The translations under genes were made by a program, and so were the position numbers. DNA of 64,000 nucleotides, from contig CAJNDT010005346.1 in the NCBI GenBank assembly GCA_905221615.1, forward strand, positions 124,001 through 188,000, written 5' to 3'. Source of the DNA: Symbiodinium sp. CCMP2592. Taxonomy: Eukaryota > Sar > Dinophyceae > Suessiales > Symbiodiniaceae. Under the pieces are notes generated by a model. The model saw only the letters and a list, made by a program, of their open reading frames with translations, was not told the DNA's origin and did no database searches. Positions 43,860-54,926 of this stretch are shown in pieces (the first letter of the stretch is position 1; the number at the start of each line of letters is the position of its first letter).

Positions 43860-45360
43860 GCTCAAGGCCCCGCGACCGGCAGGCACATGAACGGGGGGAA
43901 ATCGATGTGGTTCAGCAGACCCACTTGCCCACACCTGGGCTTAAAGGTCAGGTTTAGGGCTTAGAGCTTAGGCCTGGGGGGGTTTACACCGAGTTTGGAA
44001 ACTGGTCACATCGCCTAACCCCTCAAAGCCCTAAACCAAACAAACCCGCACTGTCAAGTTCGGGATCCCCCGTGCCCTAGCGAGCCAGATGTCCAGACCT
44101 TGCCAGGTCTTAAAACACATTCATGGACCCAGAACCCTAAGTCATAGCATATTCGGCACCATGCAAGAGAGACTCCCTACTATCCCCTAACCCTAAACTT
44201 AGGGCATAAAACCCTAACTAGAGCTTCGACTCTTGCAACCATTTCAGTCTTGAGGCCCGTATCGCTTGTAACTGTAGAGGCCTGACAGCACAAACTATGC
44301 TTTGATGTATTTCTTTTTCTTCTAGCTACTGTCTTGGGACCTTCAGAGGAGTGAGTAATGATTTGTCAAGATCCTGCTGGTAACCCTTGATGACCTAAGT
44401 TAGCCCATGTTAGCCCAGTAAGCCCTGCACCCCAAAACCTCACGTGAACCCTTCTGACTGTAGGCATTCTGCGAATCCTAGGGGCCTCTAGGCTTCCAGA
44501 ATTAAGCTTAGCGGTTTGAGTCTTCTTGGTCACGGCTGGTATATGGGCATGCGGCTTTCGCGGTAGAGCTTTGTTGGCCTTGGGCTGGAGGTTGCCCTGT
44601 GGCCCCTGTTTCCTAGTGTTCAACTTCAACAGGGAGTCCAAAAAACCGGCTGCTACGTAACCCGGAGGTTGACAGTTCATAACGCCGTTACCATCAGAAC
44701 AACTTCTGTGCGGGAAGGATTGTGCTAGGGTTTCGGTGTGTAGACAGAGCTCAGGAATTGTGATTAGTGCAGATTTTGGGAGTTTTGTGGGAATGCTAGT
44801 AGTAAAATCCTACGTCACAGCCCTAAACCCTGCATCCGCACATCCGTGCACCATGTTCTCCTTCAAAAGCCTTTATCATTGGTCGAAGATGAGCAGCTGA
44901 ACACCAAAACCGTCCGAACACGTAATATGGATGTTTGAAAACTGACAAGGCTTGGAGAGTTTCCAACAATACTGATGTTCGCAAGGGCCCCCAAGGAATT
45001 TTTTAAGGACTTATCAAATCGAATCAAATCCATTCTTTCGGCCATTTATGAACTTAGCAACGCTAAACCGTAGTGTTCATGATCTCAGCTCAGACACTCC
45101 GCGCTGTTCCCGAGCTCTGTGCTGCAGAAACCACATGGACAAGGCGTTGCCAGATCATACCTGGGTCTTTCTTGTGGCAAATTCAGATTCGATGCGGGAA
45201 GATACGGCTCGGGAATAAAGATTCGGGTCGTTGCAAGAGCCCAAACGCTGGAACAAGTCAAGATCGATTTAGCCTTCAAAAGTTTCACCGTGTGACACAC
45301 GAATTATATCGGGGCCGCAAGGGGCTACTGTCACCACTTTTGCCTAAACCCTAAACCTTG
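43860..45360. other. No convincing gene
   Basis: Short ORFs on both strands (for example 45085-45300 minus, ending CPCGFCSTELGNSAECLS) could hide exons of the strand-matched gene downstream, but no splice partner fits. Confidence 0.35.
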
Positions 45361-45366
45361 GGTACG

Positions 45367-45473
45367 GGTACGGTCCCCCACTCAGTAATAGTTGAATAAT
45401 ATTCATAATATAGACATATTAGGACCATAATAGTAGCCCTTTTATAGACTCTTACTGTATGGGGAGCAGTACC
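45367..45473. mobile_element. Foldback element, GGTACGGTCCCCCA ends
   Basis: GGTACGGTCCCCCACTCAGT pairs imperfectly with ACTGTATGGGGAGCAGTACC; A/T-rich loop. Confidence 0.4.
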
Positions 45474-45854
45474 TAGCCTAAACCCTAGATTCGGATCTAA
45501 CTAGCATCGGACTGAAGAACTGTTGTTTTGGGCCTCTGGGCTTGGCAACGGAAGCTTTGGGTCGGATTCTGCCGAATCCGCTTCCTTTTCTATCGAAACT
45601 GTTGAGGGTTTAAGGCTAGACATTAGAAAAGCCGGGATTCGGGTTTAATGGTTAGACTTTAGGTTGGGATTCAGGGCTAAGGACTGAGAGATTCGGAGCT
45701 TGGAAAATACATGGACTAAGGCACTGTGCTATTGCATCCGGCTTTTGCGCCAGAATGCCGTGCTGTCGCATGCTACCGGATTCCCGTCGCAGGGACAAAA
45801 CCGCAAGAACTCCCCCCGCCCACCCAGAAACAACCGTCTTCAATGTCAGAATGC

Positions 45855-46345
45855 TCAACCCTGTGCACGCACAGAAGACTGGCGGACAAGACACCGGTTC
45901 TCTGAAGCTGCTTCCCATGCAAGTTTCTGTGGCAAAGGCTGCTTCGATGTCGGGCCCACTCCAACTGCTGATATCTCTGAGATTTCAGGAATCCGATCCT
46001 TCTTTGAAAGGAACCGCAGTCCAACCTGCTTGGCGGGTGTGCTCCATACACCGGCTTGCCGGTGCGTCTCGACGTATGACTCTAGCTTTGCAGCATCAGC
46101 GGATGACGCCCCCTTACGGAGCTTCTCCCGAATGAGCTGTAGAGGGTCTGTGTTGCCGTCTTCGACGAGGTCCCTGAACGCGTTCTTGGCAAAGACGCAG
46201 TTCTCGACAACGACATTTCCTGCGTAGTTGAAGCCCACGTTCAAGCCTACAACGTTCTCCAGGAAACGGCACTGCTTCACTGTGGCATCTGACCCGCCCT
46301 TGATCATCATTCCAATACCCGCAAACCCAGCGGAGAAGTTTTTAC
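45855..46345 (-). CDS. Terminal exon of TPR/beta-helix protein gene
   Basis: Fourth exon. It starts after CCCAG at 46346 with two bases that complete a Ser codon, then reads KNFSAGFAGIGMMIKGG. Two more beta-helix rungs follow (ATVKQCRFLENVVGLNVGF and VVVENCVFAKNAF), then a charged C-terminal region (LIREKLRKGASSADAAKLES) and a stop at 45855. The exon is 2 + 489 nt, so phases agree from 52087 to the stop. The 110 nt intron before it is a normal GT-AG. The last ~40 residues look less structured, and a further donor near the end cannot be excluded, so the C-terminus is the weakest part. Across the four exons the product is about 940 residues. Confidence 0.7.
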
Positions 46346-46455
46346 CTGGGCTGACCCTAGAAAGCCTGAGAACAATCTTCGTTAATCGGATCTTCTTAAT
46401 TAGACTATAAGCCCAACAAAAGGAAACGCAAAATGTCCAGTGGCTACCTAGCTAC

Positions 46456-47514
46456 TCGTCTTCTCCACAGTGCACCTTATAACCTGCGCTGCGCAGCCTT
46501 CATCCAAACTGCAGGCCAAACCTCCAGCATTCCTGATCGTGGAATCCGACATCAAAAACACCAGTCTGCCGTTCCAATCCAGCTCCTCTGCCATTTCGGC
46601 TGACATCATTGATATCCAACGACCGGCCTGATGTGCCTCTGCCCGCTGCTTCCATCCCGGTGTTCCTCGGGGATTGCTGGCTTGTTGGAGGTGCGTCACA
46701 TCAAGATTCTGCTCAAGGATTTTGGTCTCTGGGGTCTTGAGATCACCAGAAGCTAGAACTCCTTCGTTCTGAGTGCGATCGATGAGCACGTGCTCAAGGC
46801 GAACGCTGCGTGCTCCTGCGTAGGCCGACACCCCCTGCCTGACGCGCTGAAACTGCGTGTGTCGTGCCTCTAGCTGCCCAAGCTCTCTCACTTCGATGGC
46901 TTGCCGCGACAGATTGTGGAATTTGCAACTGTCGATGGTGCACCGGCCGCTCTCACAAACCAGAACTCCACCTGCGCAGCTGTTCTCAACGGTGCAGCTG
47001 ACCAAAGTGAGCCAAGAGGCAGTACCGCTCACCACGCATGCAGCGAAACCTTCCCCTTGCACATTGGTCTGCCCGTCGGTTAGTCGAATGTTGCTCATGT
47101 GCAAGCGGGCCCTAATATCAAACACATGGCTCGCAGATTTTAAGCAGGTAACATTACCCAAGCCCACCATTGTCACATCGTGTTCCACCCGAAATGCAGG
47201 TGGCCAAGGAAGACATGCGTAGTCACCGGGGGTCAGACAGATGAACTTCGTAGCGGCACTACAAAGGGCCTGTGCCAACTGCTGTGATGACCTGACCGCC
47301 ACCACGCCTCCAGGTGGCGGTACAGGCTTCTCTGACATGCTGGCTATCTCTCCAAGCAAGTCTGTGATTGACTGATCTGCATGCACCTTATTCAATGCTG
47401 CCGCAATGCAAACATGCTTTATCGCATCGGATACCTTGGTTTGATTCTCGACCGTGCCAGCCCGGAATATTGCAAAAGCCAGGCGGAAGCGCGCTTTGCC
47501 ATTGGCCGGTTCTC
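46456..47514 (-). CDS. Exon of TPR/beta-helix protein gene: last TPR helix and beta-helix
   Basis: Third and longest exon, 352 full codons. It starts EPANGKARFRLAFAIFRAG, the typical continuation of a TPR pair (the NGKARFRLA helix), so it joins sensibly to the previous exon. After a linker with a proline-rich VPPPGGVVAV turn comes a right-handed parallel beta-helix. Its coil-type repeats carry regular V/I and C/N positions (VTMVGLGNVTCLKSASH, LTLVSCTVENSCAGGVLVCE, CTIDSCKFHNLSRQAIEV, VFLMSDSTIRNAGGLAC). Such helices occur in polysaccharide-acting enzymes and in structural proteins; I see no catalytic residues to choose between them. The proposed acceptor is CCAG|GA at 47515/47514. The donor is ACGA|GTAGCT at 46455, phase 1. 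Several overlapping plus-strand ORFs are shadows. Confidence 0.8.
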
Positions 47515-47595
47515 CTGGTCTCACAAATGGTCTCACAAATAGGCATGTATGCCGAAACGAACTGCAGGCACGGATGACGGAAACTTAGAATTCTT

Positions 47596-47680
47596 GTATG
47601 TATGTATGTATGTATGTATGTAACATGTATGTATGTATGTATGTATGTATCTATGTATCTATGTATCTATGTATGATGTA
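47596..47680 (+). repeat. (GTAT)n microsatellite in an intron
   Basis: TGTATGTATGTA units with one AACA interruption and CTAT variants. It lies inside the 2.16 kb intron of the TPR/beta-helix gene. Confidence 0.85.
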
Positions 47681-47937
47681 AGTATGTACGTTAACTTGTG
47701 TTGTGCTGTGCTGTGTTGCGTCGTGGTGGGTTGTGTGCTCAACCCAAAGCCCTAATCCCTGAAGCCCTGGTGTTGAACTGCATTGTGCAGAGTTGTTGTG
47801 TCTTATGCTGCTGTGCTATATTACGACATGGTATGTTGTGTTTCATTCTTATTATGCTACACTGTGCGATATTTTGGGCTACCTGGGATATGCTGTGCTA
47901 TGCCATGATACGCCAAACCTGATGTCATCATGGTTGC

Positions 47938-48236
47938 TAGCATGTTTGTATGCATGCATGTATGTATGTATGCACGTATGTATGTATGTATGTGTGTATG
48001 TATGTATGTGCATGTGTGTATACATGTGTGTATATGTATATGTGTGTATGCATGTATGCATGTATGTCCGTATGTCTGCATGTCTGTGGCCATGTCCGTA
48101 TGTCTCTATTTCTGCATGTATGCATGCATGCAGGCGCGCACATGAATGTGTGCGTGTATGCATGCATGCGTACGTGCATGTATGCATGCACGGATGCGTG
48201 CGTGAATGCATGCATGCATGCAGGCATTCATGGTCA
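47938..48236 (+). repeat. TGTATG / TGCATG microsatellite
   Basis: About 300 bp of GTAT, GCAT and GTGT tetranucleotides. ORFs rich in Cys-Met-Tyr-Val are artefacts. It faces an inverse CATA tract at 48770-49290. Confidence 0.85.
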
Positions 48237-48257
48237 GGCGTCTGGCGTTCCCAGCCC

Positions 48258-48311
48258 CCCCCCCCCCCCCCCCCTTGGTATGGTCTGGCAGGGGGTGGGG
48301 GGGGGGGGGAC
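48258..48311. repeat. Facing C-tract and G-tract
   Basis: About 20 C followed within 20 bp by GGGGGTGGGG and a G run: an inverted G/C hairpin or G-quadruplex-prone site. A second G/C-rich site is at 48655-48740. Confidence 0.7.
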
Positions 48312-48769
48312 TGGCGTGTGCGGAAAGGGGTCGGGGCGGTTGGAGCTGCCACTATATGGTGGGGTGGTGCTGGTGGCCAGGGCATACGCAAGCCCTTCGC
48401 AAGCAAGCCGTAAACCCTATCACGCCGCGATTGTCCCTGTTTTGAGTAACCTTAACTTGTGCTTAAAACCCTACACCCAACCCTAAACCCCACCTAACTG
48501 CAGGCTCTAAGCCTCAAGCAGAACATACACCGCAAATCCTCCCTAAGCCCTTGTCGACTCGAAGCGTCATACCTTGTAACCGTAAACCCAACATTCAAAA
48601 GCTTAGGCTAACCCCTAAACCCCAAAACCCCACAACCACCCCAGAGGGGGAAGAGGGACCCCACACCCCACACCACAGGGGAGGGGGGTCCCACCCTATA
48701 TCCGGACCATTGACCTTTGGGGGGGGAGGGGGGGGGGGGCCGCGGAGCGCGTGACCATTCATGCACGTA

Positions 48770-49290
48770 CGCAAGCACGCATTTTTGTACGCAAGGATGT
48801 AGGTACGTATGCATGTAAGTAAGTATGCGGTAGGTATGTACACATGTTCGCGAGTATGTATGTATGCAGGGATGAATGCATGCGAGGATGTTGGTAGGCA
48901 GGCAGGCAGTCAGGTATACGGTACAGACCTACATACATACATACACTGGTATTTGCGTACATGCGTACGCACAGTACATACATGCCATACTTACATACAT
49001 ACACACATACATGCATACGTACATACACACGCAAAAACGTATACACATACATGCACATGTACATACGTAATCATACGTACATACACACATACGTACGTAA
49101 ATACTTACGTACATACATACAGATGTACATGCATACATACATACATACATAGATTGCATGCACATGCAAATAAACACGTGCAAACCTTCATGATTATATG
49201 CATGCATGCATGCATGCACGCATACATACGTAACTCTTGATCTTTCTATGGCATACTATACAGTGCATGCATGCATACATACTTATCTCT
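48770..49290 (+). repeat. CATACATA / GTACATAC microsatellite
   Basis: TACGTACGCAAG and GTATGTATG at the start, then CATACATACATAC and GCATGCATGCATGC. Together with the 47.9 kb tract it forms a long imperfect inverted repeat. Confidence 0.8.
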
Positions 49291-49671
49291 TCCATCTCAC
49301 TCATATCAGAGTCTTGCCCACTTCTTGGCAGCTCGGTGCAGGGCAAGGCAAGACTCGTCAGCTAGTCGGTGGGTTTGTGATGTGAGCACCAGCAGCCCAC
49401 CTCGAGGAGAGAAGGAGAGGTTTATGCAGACGAGAATAGGGTGGAATAAACAGCTTCCCGAGCCGAAGAGTTGTGTCCTGCTATTGGCATGTGGAATCGA
49501 TAGCAACTCTAGCTGGAACGTGTAGCGGAGCTGTCTGCATACGGCTTAACCGTCTTCAAAGCTATTACAGCGCATCTTGCTCCTGATGCCTGCATACATG
49601 AATGATGCTCGATCTAAACTTGCACAGCAGCAAAACTGAACATGGAAAGCCACCAGAACCTGCAGCCTAGC

Positions 49672-50260
49672 GTCGTTCCACTGCCGCAAGCGAGTCCTCG
49701 CGAGCTTCATCCCATCTCTCCAATTTGCTGAAACAGAGCGACCTGTTGCACAAACACTTCACCTTCTCAGATGCAGCCTCGTGAGTTTTGATGAGCGACA
49801 GCTTCCTGATGACCTCGCCATAACCTTCAATTGCAGCAAGATAGTCACGTCTCGCAAAGGCCTCGTTGGCTTGTGCCTTTGCCGGAAGGATGTCCTGCAA
49901 AGAATTCTCGGCCACATGGCGCAAGTTGGAAGGCCGAATTTTGACAACTTCTACATCTTCTACACGTCCGGTGGTGCTAGCAAGCTCCACGGAAATGCGC
50001 TCCACGTCTTTGGGATCTTGCTCATCTGCAACCACTCCCACCTTGCCGTTGAGTTGCCCGCCACGTTTCGATGTGAGGCCATGTAGCTCCACCGTTGCAC
50101 CGGACTGAAAGTCGCCCAGCAAGTCATGCACATCCACCGGCGCTCGCACGCCGTGCTCGGGCTCTTCCGATAGTCCTCCGGCAAATGCAGAGTGCCGCGC
50201 GGAAATACGCGCGTCCAAACGGGGAAGAAGTCGCTGTCCCGGAAGGAAGATTTGGATCTC
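49672..50260 (-). CDS. Exon of TPR/beta-helix protein gene: KOW-like region and TPRs
   Basis: Second exon. The frame begins EIQIFLPGQRLLPRLD after a CTCAG acceptor, in phase 0 with the previous exon. It continues through a short KOW/SH3-like segment (VELHGLTSKRGGQLNGKVGVV, closing with VVKIRPSNL) and then tetratricopeptide repeats (ANEAFARRDYLAAIEGYGEV, then LCNRSLCFSKLERWDEA). TPRs are protein-binding helical repeats, so a scaffold or adaptor role is likely, but no partner can be named. The reading frame meets TAG three codons after LAAVE. A GC donor at 49671-49670 (CGAC|GCTAGG) avoids that stop and leaves phase 1, exactly what the next acceptor needs. The exon is 589 nt, that is 196 codons plus one base. 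Confidence 0.75.
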
Positions 50261-51401
50261 CTGAGAGCTTCTGGCTCAATAGATTAGTGCTCCAGTCTTG
50301 GAGCCATCTCTGACATATAAACCTGAAACCCTTGACCCTATGCCACGACAGAGAGAAAAAGCCTCGTCTCACAACAGTTCAACCCCACGAAGGGGTCGCC
50401 ACGACAGGTAGAAACGGTAGAAAGACATCCTTACTTGAGCATCCCATGAGGAGACCGAAGTTGAAGCACCTGGCCTAGGCCGAAATCAGTTCAAGAGGGC
50501 AGGGAGATGGAGTCTCGATCTCCCACAGCGAACACACCATACTTGCAGCTTGCGGTATGTTCAAAAGCTTTCCCCATTTGGACCTCAAGGATATAGCTTT
50601 GCAATGACCTCGAGACTGGAAACTGGTTGTCATCTTTATTGCCGCCTCGTCGTCGTCTTCGCAATCGCATCCTCATCATCACTCTCACCCCCGTCCAAGC
50701 CCTCATGCCGATCAGCAGCCGTAGCAAAGCCATCACTACTAGGATTGAGATGGTGCGAAACCCTGTTCACCAGTTACCGAAATGATGAGCAAACCTGGAA
50801 AGCAGGAGCAGAGAAAACTACGGCAGTAGGTCAGTAGCGTTGGTTGTTGTTGTTGCTGCTCCTGCTGTTGTTGCTGCTTCTGATGATGGTGATGAAGTAA
50901 GAGTTGTAGCAATGGCGAACCTTTATGCACTCCTGTTTCGTTTGTTCCTCTGGAATCTGTTGCTGTTGGTACCATCTGCTCGTCGTTTAGCCAGTAACCA
51001 GTTGGGTGTAGGCCTCGCCCGTTTTCCTGGCCCCAAGCGAATCACCTTGCGGAGAAGATACCCAAAGGAGAGTGATAATTCGAATAGGGTTCTGGGGCCC
51101 ATTATACTACAATTATGATAAGGAGCCCCCAGAATAGTATTGGTAAGCATTTGGCCCCCCTAAAATAGGAAGACTGAACAAAAAGACAGAGAGGGCCCGT
51201 GCAGGGAGAAACTTTGGAGAGGGAGAGATAAAGGGCAAGAGAGCGAGAGGGATTCAGAGATGGGAGAGGGACAGGGTTCAGGGTCCGGCATTTCGGGTTT
51301 AGGTTTCGTTTTTTGCCAAATATGGAGGATGAACCAATATTGGAGCAAGGAAGCAAGACGTAGCAGCAAATACCCACAAAACACGTAAATCAATGTGCAA
51401 C

Positions 51402-52087
51402 GTAAGTGTCGTCCGGGTTGTCCACGCGAATGCCTCGAGTACCATCAGCCATAATCTTCATGAAGGGCTCCGCGATGATCAACGTGGAGTTTAGGGGAAT
51501 GGCCTTGTCTGCTGTCTGCTGGTTGTAAACCCCCGGCAGGTTGTACACACCGCAATGAGCCCGGTCTCCCAACGCGTCCTCTACTACCATTGTCAGTCCA
51601 ACCGTATGATGTGGACTTCCCACGACTTTGCACTCCAAACGCATCTTCGTCATGCTGCGGAAGAGCTGCAGGCTTGCGATAGACACTGCCTGCAAGTGCT
51701 CCCAGGAGCTATCGCAGCTGCGCTTTGTAACGCTCTGATCCGAACTTGCACATTGGCTCAGCTGGCTCAATACCTCCTGACGAATCCGGACCTCATGAAG
51801 ATTGTGTCGGTAGAGCAGCTCTTCAGCACCAACAGGTGCACCCCATGATGACAAGAAGTCCCGGAGGATGTCGAAGGCATCGGGCGTCAGGGTATCAGCG
51901 ACTCGTGGATTGTCGGCAGCTGCTCTTACCGCCGTCACCAAAGAGCTAACTTCGCTGGAGCTTTCGGCCTTACTTTTTCGACTGTTCTTGCTGCTTGCCT
52001 TCCCATTTCGCAACTGCAACTGCGCAAGAATGTTTGCAAGCTGCATCAACCTGGGCTGCTCGTATGCGTGAAATACAACAGAAAAGT
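51402..52087 (-). CDS. Exon of TPR/beta-helix protein gene: N-terminal domain
   Basis: First confidently assigned exon of a large minus-strand gene. The open frame runs about 228 codons. It opens with a segment containing FHAYEQPRLMQLANILAQL, then a Ser/Lys-rich linker (SSKNSRKSKAESSSE), a helical stretch, and a conserved-looking block ending EPFMKIMADG and IRVDNPDD. In TPR proteins of algae, oomycetes and dinoflagellates, as I recall the family, a block of this kind (acidic VVEDALGD, then EP..K...DG..IRVD.P.D) precedes the TPRs. The exon ends at a GT donor after codon TAC (phase 0), which matches the start of the next exon at 50260. The proposed acceptor is the AG just upstream of 52087. The biochemical role of the domain is unknown to me. 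Sure that this is coding; less sure of the 5' boundary. Confidence 0.75.
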
Positions 52088-52319
52088 CTTAACACCTCAA
52101 CGAAAAGCAACATGCATGTATGGGGCTCAGGCTTCACGGTTCAAGGACTCGCTCTACTCATGATGGGCTGCCCCAGACGAGAAAGGACATGGCACAGAGA
52201 GGCAACCGTATTGCCCCAGTCCCCGTCATCAAGTCAAAAACATTGAACTGGGGGGGTTCACCAGTCGCTGGTGAAGGCGCTGGATGATGCGCAAAAGCAT
52301 TAGAAATTGTCCTGCAAGC

Positions 52320-52455
52320 TTCCGGGGAGCACGGCGCCCTCCAGTGCTTGCAACAGCTTCTTCTGGGCATCTTCGTCGAGGTTCTTATACTCGGCGAACA
52401 CGGCGAACTCGCAATGGTCCTTTAGCACCTCAAGATTGGGACGCACCCCAATCAG
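52320..52455 (-). CDS. Possible upstream exon of the TPR/beta-helix gene
   Basis: A coding-like minus-strand stretch begins after the acceptor GCCTCAG as LIGVRPNLEVLKDH and continues EFAVFAEYKNLDEDAQKKLL. With a GC donor at 52319 (CGGAA|GCTTGC) it leaves phase 1, which fits the exon starting at 52087 across a 232 nt intron. Read straight through it would instead reach TAA at 52302-52300 after SLQDNF and be the last exon of a separate upstream gene. Amino-acid composition is convincingly protein-like. Which gene it belongs to is open. Confidence 0.5.
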
Positions 52456-52889
52456 CTGAGGCTGATGGCCAGAGCTTTGGGTGCAGGTGCTACTGTGCTA
52501 CGAGGGACCAAAGAGCCGAGTTTGAAATGGGGAGCCCTATCATCACATTCACCACTCTCATCACCATCGCCATCATCTACGTTCTCACAGCCGATGTCAT
52601 CATCAGGGACACTCGCGGCTCGAACCCCGGGATCAGAATAAAGGGTCTTCATACTATGGTAGCAATGGCAGTATCACTTACAACTAGCACTAGCACAACT
52701 AGGAATACAAGCCTGTGAAGCTCGCGTGGGGCCAGAGGAGGCCCGACCGAAACACTCTGCAACACTTCATACTACAGGGACGCCTTGACATTCGGCCCGC
52801 ATCGATCTGAGGAGGAGGGTGCGGTAGTGGATCTGCAGATGGCAACTCTTCGACAAAACAAACCGAACCTGAAATCTCGAGTTGAGGGT

Positions 52890-53040
52890 TCAGGGTCAAG
52901 TGCTTAGGATCATCTGTTCTTTCCAGGACAGAAACAACTGACACTGGCGACGAGGCACCGCCTCCCAATGCTTCAACGTCTTCCAGGAGGTAGATGCCTT
53001 GGATCGTATCGCCGTCGCGTGCATTCTCTCCTCGCAGCAT
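52890..53040 (-). CDS. Possible coding exon, unknown protein
   Basis: A minus-strand frame opens MLRGENARDGDTIQG and continues through LLEDVEALGGG and SVVSVLERTDD before running into telomere-like CCCTGAACCCT sequence at about 52880. Composition looks coding, but no domain is recognised and no clear donor is visible. It could be an earlier exon of the downstream TPR gene. It abuts the 53049-53667 telomere-like array. Low confidence. Confidence 0.28.
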
Positions 53041-53048
53041 CGCGAACA

Positions 53049-53667
53049 GAGGCTCCTGAACCCTAAACGCCTGAACCCTAAACCCTGAACCCTGAAACCC
53101 TAAACCCCGAACCCCTGAACCCTAAACCCTAAACCCTGAAACCCTCAACCCCGAACCCCTGAACCCTAAACCCTAAACCCTGAAACCCTAAACCCCGAAC
53201 CCCTGAACCCTAAACCCTAAACCCTGAAACCCTAAACCCCGAACCCCTGAACCCTAAACCCTAAACCCTGAAACCCTAAACCCCGAACCCCTGAACCCTA
53301 AAACCCTAAACCCTGAAACCCTAAACCCCGAACCCCTGAACCCTAAACCCTAAACCCTGAAACCCTAAACCCCGAACCCCTGAACCCTAAACCCTGAACC
53401 CTGAAACCCTCAACCCCGAACCCCTGAACCCTAAACCCTAAACCCTGAAACCCTAAACCCCGAACCCCTGAACCCTAAACCCTAAACCCTGAAACCCTAA
53501 ACCCCGAACCCCTGAACCCTAAACCCTGAACCCTGAAACCCTAAACCCCGAACCCCTGAACCCTAAACCCTAAACCCTGAAACCCTAAACCCCGAACCCC
53601 TGAACCCTAAACCCTGAACCCTGAAACCCTAAACCCCGAACCCCTGAACCCTAAACCCTGAAACCTG
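53049..53667. repeat. 44 bp higher-order telomere-like array
   Basis: About 14 units of 44 bp made of six sub-repeats in fixed order: CCCCGAA, CCCCTGAA, CCCTAAA, CCCTAAA, CCCTGAAA, CCCTAAA. CCCCGAACCCCTG occurs at 53105, 53149 and 53193, exactly 44 apart. Later units show CCCTAAA to CCCTGAA changes and one-unit deletions. Confidence 0.85.
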
Positions 53668-54263
53668 AGGCTATGGTGCTTGGGACGAGACCCGTAGACT
53701 TGGAGCTCACCCCCAAGGGTCGAAGGATTCAAACGAGAAAGAGTGCAAAATCAGGGTTCTTGTCTTGATCCCGAGAATAGTACGGAACTCCTTCTTAGGT
53801 GCCGAGTTCATAAGCCAAAAAAAGTTTAAACTTTCAGTTTACAGAGGGTTTCATTATCCCAAAAAGTTTCAAGTTCATAAACTCAGCTACTAAGCCTTCT
53901 AAACGGACTCTAAAAGGGACCCTAGTACATAGAGAACTACCCATTTAAACGGCTCTTTCACCCTTAAGGCCAGTGAGCTTCGATGACCCAGGTCGGCTCA
54001 AGGCTCCGGGGAAACTAAGTTCTGGGCTCTTCTGGAAGAAAACGAAGACTGAATAGCGGCTCTATTGCAGTTTGGGGGATTGTTAAGGAGCCTGATTCCA
54101 GTTGCCAGAATGGAAATATGTACCAGAGTACGATTTCCTTGCTTGGAAAACCCACATCAAGCTCCTAGCGATGCAAGCTGAAGAGAAAAGAACTACCCTG
54201 TGGATTCGAAGGAGCCGGTCTGATTTCGCAGAGGGGCCTCCGAACTACCTCCAAAGCGTTTAG

Positions 54264-54305
54264 GGTTTAGGGGTTTAGGGGTCTTGGGGGCTTAGGGGTT
54301 TAGGG
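54264..54305. repeat. Interstitial telomere-like block
   Basis: TTTAGGG and TTTAGGGG units, about five. Confidence 0.55.
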
Positions 54306-54926
54306 ATGGAATCTTAACAGCAAGAAAAGTGATCTCCCGCCCCACCTCTGCGCCGAATCAGGGATACGCGCAATGCCACGAGTTCCCAGAAAGCCGCGTA
54401 TCTCTTAATGTACGAACTCGCTCAATACAGGGGTGTGCACAATTCCTGGTAACACCGCCGTAAAGTTACAAGACAACTATTCCAATTATTTTGAAGCCCC
54501 TTAACAATCCTTGCACCCTATTGCAATTATGAGGTGCTTTTTGACAATGGCTGTAAGGTTCCGGATTCCGGACTGTGGGCATGACTGGAGCTGAAAAGTT
54601 ACAAAAGACTTCACGCTCGAGGCTGCAATGCCTGCGGCCCGGCTATGTGGCTCTAATGTCATCCTGGCTCAGGATTTATAAAAGGGGCTGAACACGAAGA
54701 CCACGACCCAATAGCTCACATGTCCATGGGTCTCGGAGAGCCGGCACCACAAACCCCGGAAGCACTCAACCGGGGAACCTCAAGCTAAGCTCCCAGCCGG
54801 CGACGGGGTGTATACCAATTAATACAGTTTGGGGTTTAGGGGCTTCGGGGTTTAGGGTTCAGGGTTTGGACTTCTAGGTGTACAGTCCAGGTGTAAGGCT
54901 TACCACGCCGACAACGTTTCGAAGTC

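Noticed and set aside
45700..46227. 175-codon plus ORF
   Set aside because: Shadow of the terminal exon of the TPR/beta-helix gene.
47793..49240. Long Cys/Met/Tyr/Val and His/Thr/Tyr-rich ORFs
   Set aside because: They are translations of GTAT and CATA microsatellites inside an intron.
53049..53667. True telomere or chromosome end
   Set aside because: The block is internal, highly variant and flanked by coding-like and duplicated sequence on both sides.
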